Of a stretch of 9,862 nt of DNA, positions 6,458 to 9,862 are shown one piece after another. Position 1 is the first letter of the stretch; the number at the start of each line of letters is the position of its first letter. Made by a program: the position numbers and the translations under genes. The stretch is from Flavobacteriales bacterium UBA1958 (lineage in GTDB: Bacteria; Bacteroidota; Bacteroidia; Flavobacteriales_D; Sanyastnellaceae): positions 1-9,862 of the forward strand of contig DDEI01000074.1 of NCBI GenBank assembly GCA_002336675.1, written 5' to 3'. The notes beneath the pieces were generated by a model. It searched no databases. It was not told where the DNA came from and saw only the letters and a list, made by a program, of their open reading frames with translations.

Positions 6458-8329
6458 ATGAACGTACTTTCAGTAGAAAACTTAACCAAATCTTTTGGTG
6501 AAAGAATCATTTTCGAAGAGTTAAACTTTGGAATAGAGCAGGGACAAAAGATAGCTATAGTGGCAAAAAATGGGGCGGGTAAATCCACACTACTTAATAT
6601 TATCTTCGACTTAGAGGCTCCTGATTCGGGAACAGTCACTTTTAACAAATCCATTAGAACTGGTTACCTGAATCAAACGCACGGTTTAGATGAAACCAAA
6701 ACGGTGATCCAGAATCTTATCCATGCCGACAATGATATGACTAGAGCTATCACCCAGTATGAAAATGCTATGGAGAGCGGAGATGAAGATCTATTGCAAC
6801 GCGCTACTGACTCTATGGATCATGCCTCTGCTTGGGATTATGATGCTAAAATCAAACAGGTGCTGACCAGAATGAGTATCGTCAACCTTAATCAAGATGT
6901 AAAGGAGCTTTCTGGTGGTCAGAAAAGAAGAATAGCTCTGGCTAAAATATTGGTAGAAGAGCCAGATTTCATAATTCTAGATGAGCCTACTAACCATTTG
7001 GATTTAGATATGATAGAATGGTTGGAAAAATGGCTTCAAAATACTAGCCTGACTATCCTAATGGTGACACACGATCGGTATTTTCTAGAGGTTATCTGTG
7101 ATGAAATCTTAGAAATGGAGAACGAAAAAATGTATCGTTACAAAGGTAATTTCTCCTATTATCTAGAAAAAAAGGCAGAAAGGGAAGCATTAGAACAAAC
7201 GGTAAAAGCAAAAGCTCAAAACCTATTCAAACGAGAGCTTGCTTGGGTTAGAAGCACACCTAAAGCCAGAACCACAAAGAGTAAATACAGAGAAGAGAAA
7301 TTCACAGACATTAAGAAGGAAGCCCTAAAAAACTTGGATTCTGATGAAATGCAACTGGAGATTCACACTACACGTATGGGTGGGAAAATAGTGGAACTTC
7401 ATAAAGTAAAAAAGGGATTCGGTGACCTGGTTCTTGTTAACCAATTTAGTTATGTATTTAAGCACAGAGAAAGATTAGGACTGGCTGGAAAAAACGGATC
7501 AGGAAAATCTACTCTTCTAAACATGATTACTGGAAAAGACACCCCAGATTCAGGAAAAGTAATTATAGGTGACACGGTAAACTTCGGTTACTACTCTCAG
7601 ACAGGGTTGAAGTTTAAAGAGGACATGAAGGTAATAGATGTCGTGAGAGAAGTGGCTGACCATATTCCTCTTACTAAAGGAAAAACCATTAGTGCCGAAC
7701 AGCTTCTAGAACGTTTCCTTTTCCCGAGATCTATGCAGAGAAACTTCGTCTATAAACTTAGCGGTGGAGAAAAGAAAAGACTCCACCTGCTAAGGGTTCT
7801 TATGGCTAATCCTAACTTCTTAATCTTAGATGAGCCTACGAATGATTTAGATATTTTCACCTTATCTATTCTAGAAGATTACCTTATGCAGTTCCCTGGA
7901 GTGCTCTTAATAGTGAGTCATGACAGATACTTATTAGATAAACTAACTGAGCACACCTTGGTGATTAAAGATGGCGGTGAAATTCAAGATATCATAGGGA
8001 ACTATACGGAATGGAGAACGGCTGATTTAGCGAAAGAGAAAAGAGAAAAATCAGAAGAAAGAAAAGCCGAAGCTAAAGCAAAGTTGGCTTCTGCCAATCA
8101 AATAAATAAGTCCAAAGTGAAACTTACGTTTAAAGAAAAATTTGAGCTTGACACTATAAATAAGGCTATTCCTCAGCTAGAAGCCAAGAAAAAAGAACTG
8201 AACGAAAAGCTCAATTCTGGAATCTCAGACCATGAAGAACTTATGAAAGTCTCTGCAGAAATGGGTGAAGTATCTAATGCGTTAGATGACAAAGAAATGA
8301 GGTGGCTAGAGCTTAGCGAGCTTGAATAA
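6458..8329 (+). CDS. uup: ABC-F family ATPase, Uup type
   Basis: A 623-residue soluble protein with two ABC ATPase domains and no membrane segments, the ABC-F layout. Domain 1: Walker A AKNGAGKST (36-44; first glycine replaced by alanine), signature LSGGQ (151-155), Walker B FIILDEP (171-177) and H-loop THDR. Domain 2: Walker A GKNGSGKST (344-352), signature LSGGE (434-438), Walker B FLILDEP (454-460) and SHDR (487-490). The linker (about 235-300) is charged and helical (KKAEREALEQTVKAKAQ, then RSTPKARTTKSKYR), typical of the tRNA-facing P-site motif. The C terminus (about 553-620) is a coiled-coil domain beginning KVKLTFKEKFELDTI, matching the Uup C-terminal domain linked to DNA binding and separating Uup from EttA. 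ABC-F proteins act on the ribosome; Uup also affects precise transposon excision and ribosome assembly. The start is ATG 6458, not the upstream TTG, because the promoter box overlaps the latter and the family N terminus is LSVENLTKSFG. Confidence 0.92.
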   Translation: MNVLSVENLTKSFGERIIFEELNFGIEQGQKIAIVAKNGAGKSTLLNIIFDLEAPDSGTVTFNKSIRTGYLNQTHGLDETKTVIQNLIHADNDMTRAITQYENAMESGDEDLLQRATDSMDHASAWDYDAKIKQVLTRMSIVNLNQDVKELSGGQKRRIALAKILVEEPDFIILDEPTNHLDLDMIEWLEKWLQNTSLTILMVTHDRYFLEVICDEILEMENEKMYRYKGNFSYYLEKKAEREALEQTVKAKAQNLFKRELAWVRSTPKARTTKSKYREEKFTDIKKEALKNLDSDEMQLEIHTTRMGGKIVELHKVKKGFGDLVLVNQFSYVFKHRERLGLAGKNGSGKSTLLNMITGKDTPDSGKVIIGDTVNFGYYSQTGLKFKEDMKVIDVVREVADHIPLTKGKTISAEQLLERFLFPRSMQRNFVYKLSGGEKKRLHLLRVLMANPNFLILDEPTNDLDIFTLSILEDYLMQFPGVLLIVSHDRYLLDKLTEHTLVIKDGGEIQDIIGNYTEWRTADLAKEKREKSEERKAEAKAKLASANQINKSKVKLTFKEKFELDTINKAIPQLEAKKKELNEKLNSGISDHEELMKVSAEMGEVSNALDDKEMRWLELSELE

Positions 8330-8331
8330 AA

Positions 8332-8607
8332 TTAATGATCAGTTTTTGCGTTTCTCCAAGTTTCGCAGCGGACTTCAACATTGCAGATAGAGCCATTCCT
8401 ACTCATAGCATAAGCAGCCACTTTAGCATCTTCTTCTAGCCGCACATTAGAACCACCACAGCCTTCATTTTCAAACAACACTTCCCGAGAATACTTATCT
8501 ATAACCTCACACTTTTTGCACTGATTAGGGATTACTATGGAGTTAAAAATATTGCTGCAGGAAGCTGTCATTATGGCCGCTAGACTTATAAAAACTATTT
8601 CTTTCAT
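8332..8607 (-). CDS. Small cysteine-rich predicted lipoprotein
   Basis: A 91-residue protein starting at the ATG at 8607. Residues 1-16 form a lipoprotein signal peptide (MKEIVFISLAAIMTAS) ending in the lipobox TASC, with Cys17 as the predicted lipidated residue; -3 is Thr rather than the usual Leu. The residues after Cys17 (SNIFN) lack the acidic Bacteroidetes surface-export signal, so a periplasm-facing location is likelier. The mature part has five more cysteines: C30 and C33 (CKKC), C50 (in GCGG), C75 and C81, suggesting disulfides or metal binding. The KKCEVIDKYSREVLFENEGCGG segment resembles short Bacteroidetes lipoproteins of unknown function, as I recall them. A longer frame upstream (to 8652) would put a second hydrophobic stretch before the signal and would overlap the promoter, so I prefer 8607. 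Its stop lies 2 bases from the uup stop, convergent. Function unknown. Confidence 0.7.
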   Translation of the reverse strand: MKEIVFISLAAIMTASCSNIFNSIVIPNQCKKCEVIDKYSREVLFENEGCGGSNVRLEEDAKVAAYAMSRNGSICNVEVRCETWRNAKTDH

Positions 8608-8613
8608 CTTAAG

Positions 8614-8645
8614 CAAATTTATAAACAGGAACCGATTCATCCAAA
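8614..8645 (-). promoter_or_regulatory. Consensus Bacteroidetes promoter of the lipoprotein gene
   Basis: On the minus strand TTTG (8645-8642) is followed after exactly 20 bases by TAAATTTG (8621-8614). This matches the Bacteroidetes -33/-7 promoter (TTTG, 19-21 bases, TAnnTTTG) with no mismatch. The -7 box ends 6 bases before the ATG at 8607, so the transcript should be leaderless or nearly so. Confidence 0.65.
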
Positions 8646-8747
8646 CAGACAATCAAAAAGATCACTCCTCCTTAAATCAACCATTCCTTTAGCTAGACTT
8701 TAAATTTCAAACGACTCAACAGGAGTAAAAAACAAAGCACTAATTGA

Positions 8748-8779
8748 TTTGTGTAAGCTTCTAAAAGTAGGTAAATTAG
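8748..8779 (+). promoter_or_regulatory. Candidate promoter of the RmuC-like gene
   Basis: TTTG (8748-8751) and TAAATTAG (8772-8779, one mismatch from TAnnTTTG) are separated by 20 bases. The ATG at 8808 is 28 bases downstream of the -7-like box. The weaker -7 box lowers confidence. Confidence 0.4.
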
Positions 8780-8807
8780 TTCTCATTTATAATGCAAAAT
8801 CATCCAC

Positions 8808-9862
8808 ATGGAAATAGCAATAATCTTACTGCTAACAATAATAGTTGTATTTAGTATTCTGAACTATCTAGCCAAGCCTAAATCATCAATGGACACAGCA
8901 ATTGAAGATAAAAAAAGAATATCAGAATTAGAACAGGATTTAGCGACAAAAGAAACCGAAATAAAACACAAGCAACAAAACATTGAACTCGCCAATGCGA
9001 AAAACACTGCCTTTGAACAAATAAAGTCTGAAAATACTACACTTAGGGAAAAACTCTCAAATATAGAAATAGAAAGAAATCAACTAAAAAATGAAACTAT
9101 AACTCTAAAAAAAGAAGAAGAAAACAGAAATGAAACGCTAAGAAAATCTATTGAATCGACTAACACATTACAACAAAGCTTAACCAAAGAAAAAGAAAGG
9201 CTTAATGACGAAAGGGTAAAAGAAACAGAAATTAGGCTAGAAAAAATGAAACGGACTTGGGGTGAGCATGAAAAAGATGTTGAAAATCATCTACAGCTTA
9301 TTTGCCGAAATCATGTCATTAAATACATTAGTCAGGAAGATTTTCCACACCCAAGAAACAAGCCTGATAATTCCATAGAAATAATGGATCAATTGATTGT
9401 CTTTGATGCAAAAAGCCCTGCAAATGATGACTTAACCAATTTCCCTAAATACATTAAACTACAAACTGAAAACCTAAAGAAATACGCAAAGCATGAGGAT
9501 GTGAAAAAAGATTTGTTTTTAGTTATTCCTTCTAATACTCTGAAAGTCATAAGCCAGTACACCTATAACATTGGTGATTATAACGTTTATATAATTACCA
9601 AAGATGCTTTAGAACCAATTATCTTAAGCTTAAAAAAGATTGAAGAATACGAATTTGCTGACAAGTTAAGTCCTGAAGAAAGAGATAATGTATGTCGAAT
9701 TATTGGCAAATTTGCGCACACTACCAAAAGGAGGATACAGATTGACCAATTTTTTGCTGAGGAATTTTTGGACACCCTAAATAAAGCAGGAACGCAATTA
9801 CCAAAAGATATTTTGGAGAGTGTTATTGAGTTTGAAAATGCTGAAAAGTTAAACCCACCAAT
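8808..9862 (+). CDS. Membrane-anchored coiled-coil protein, RmuC-like, 3' end cut by window
   Basis: The frame from ATG 8808 stays open for 351 codons to the window edge. Residues 2-20 (EIAIILLLTIIVVFSILNYL) are an N-terminal membrane helix. Residues about 35-150 are a charged Lys/Glu/Gln-rich coiled coil. The remainder is globular: TWGE (150-153), a possible relic of the RmuC GxWGE block; PDNSIEIMDQLIVFDAK (186-202), resembling the RmuC PDvvv…vvvDAK/DSK motif of a PD-(D/E)XK-like fold, with D187, D200 and K202 as candidate active residues; then a predicted LFLVIPSNTL strand and KLSPEERDNVCRIIGKFAHTTKRRIQIDQFF. RmuC proteins are inner-membrane anchored, limit DNA inversion and are thought to be nucleases. 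The anchor, coiled coil, core order fits, but the core is divergent, so the RmuC assignment is moderate. The coding sequence is visibly richer in AAA/GAA codons than neighbours, partly because of the coiled coil. It is divergent from the lipoprotein gene. Confidence 0.72.
   Translation, partial: MEIAIILLLTIIVVFSILNYLAKPKSSMDTAIEDKKRISELEQDLATKETEIKHKQQNIELANAKNTAFEQIKSENTTLREKLSNIEIERNQLKNETITLKKEEENRNETLRKSIESTNTLQQSLTKEKERLNDERVKETEIRLEKMKRTWGEHEKDVENHLQLICRNHVIKYISQEDFPHPRNKPDNSIEIMDQLIVFDAKSPANDDLTNFPKYIKLQTENLKKYAKHEDVKKDLFLVIPSNTLKVISQYTYNIGDYNVYIITKDALEPIILSLKKIEEYEFADKLSPEERDNVCRIIGKFAHTTKRRIQIDQFFAEEFLDTLNKAGTQLPKDILESVIEFENAEKLNPP

Noticed and set aside
6430..6654. Minus-strand open frame across the start of uup.
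   Set aside because: It overlaps the uup promoter, start and Walker A region and shows no protein family features.
9587..9775. Minus-strand open frame at the right end.
   Set aside because: It is opposite the uninterrupted RmuC-like coding frame, which has a membrane helix, coiled coil and conserved core.

Overview
The window looks like an ordinary chromosomal stretch from a member of the Bacteroidota, probably a Cytophagales-like lineage. This is an inference. The DNA is AT-rich, starts lack clear Shine-Dalgarno sequences, and several genes are preceded by the Bacteroidetes promoter -7 box (TAnnTTTG), twice with a TTTG about 20 bases upstream. The best case, in front of the small lipoprotein gene, has both boxes perfect. 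I see no tRNA, rRNA, CRISPR array, insertion sequence or complete mobile element.

Layout from left to right: the 3' part of a TruC/RluA-type pseudouridine synthase (+, cut by the left edge); a convergent djlA-like TerB/J-domain gene (-); a TRM11-like SAM methyltransferase (+); a 322-base stretch with a decayed, frameshifted N-terminal fragment of lemA (-) and a strong terminator-like hairpin for htpG; htpG (Hsp90, -); a divergent 5-formyltetrahydrofolate cyclo-ligase gene (+); a convergent paaG-like enoyl-CoA hydratase/isomerase gene (-); a divergent Uup-type ABC-F ATPase gene (+); a small cysteine-rich lipoprotein gene (-) whose stop codon lies 2 bases from that of uup; and a membrane-anchored coiled-coil protein resembling RmuC (+), which runs off the right edge and is not cut by any stop codon.

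Genes mostly alternate strand and none form an obvious multi-gene operon, so this is a set of single-gene transcription units rather than a pathway cluster. The themes are housekeeping: RNA modification (truC, the methyltransferase), protein folding (djlA, htpG), one-carbon metabolism (fthC), CoA-thioester metabolism (paaG-like) and ribosome or nucleic-acid maintenance (uup, the RmuC-like protein).

I found no convincing new multi-gene system. The items most worth a second look are the lemA remnant at 2459-2634, the operator-like palindrome upstream of paaG, the near-leaderless promoter of the cysteine-rich lipoprotein, the hairpins around the djlA promoter, and the divergent RmuC-like gene at the right edge.
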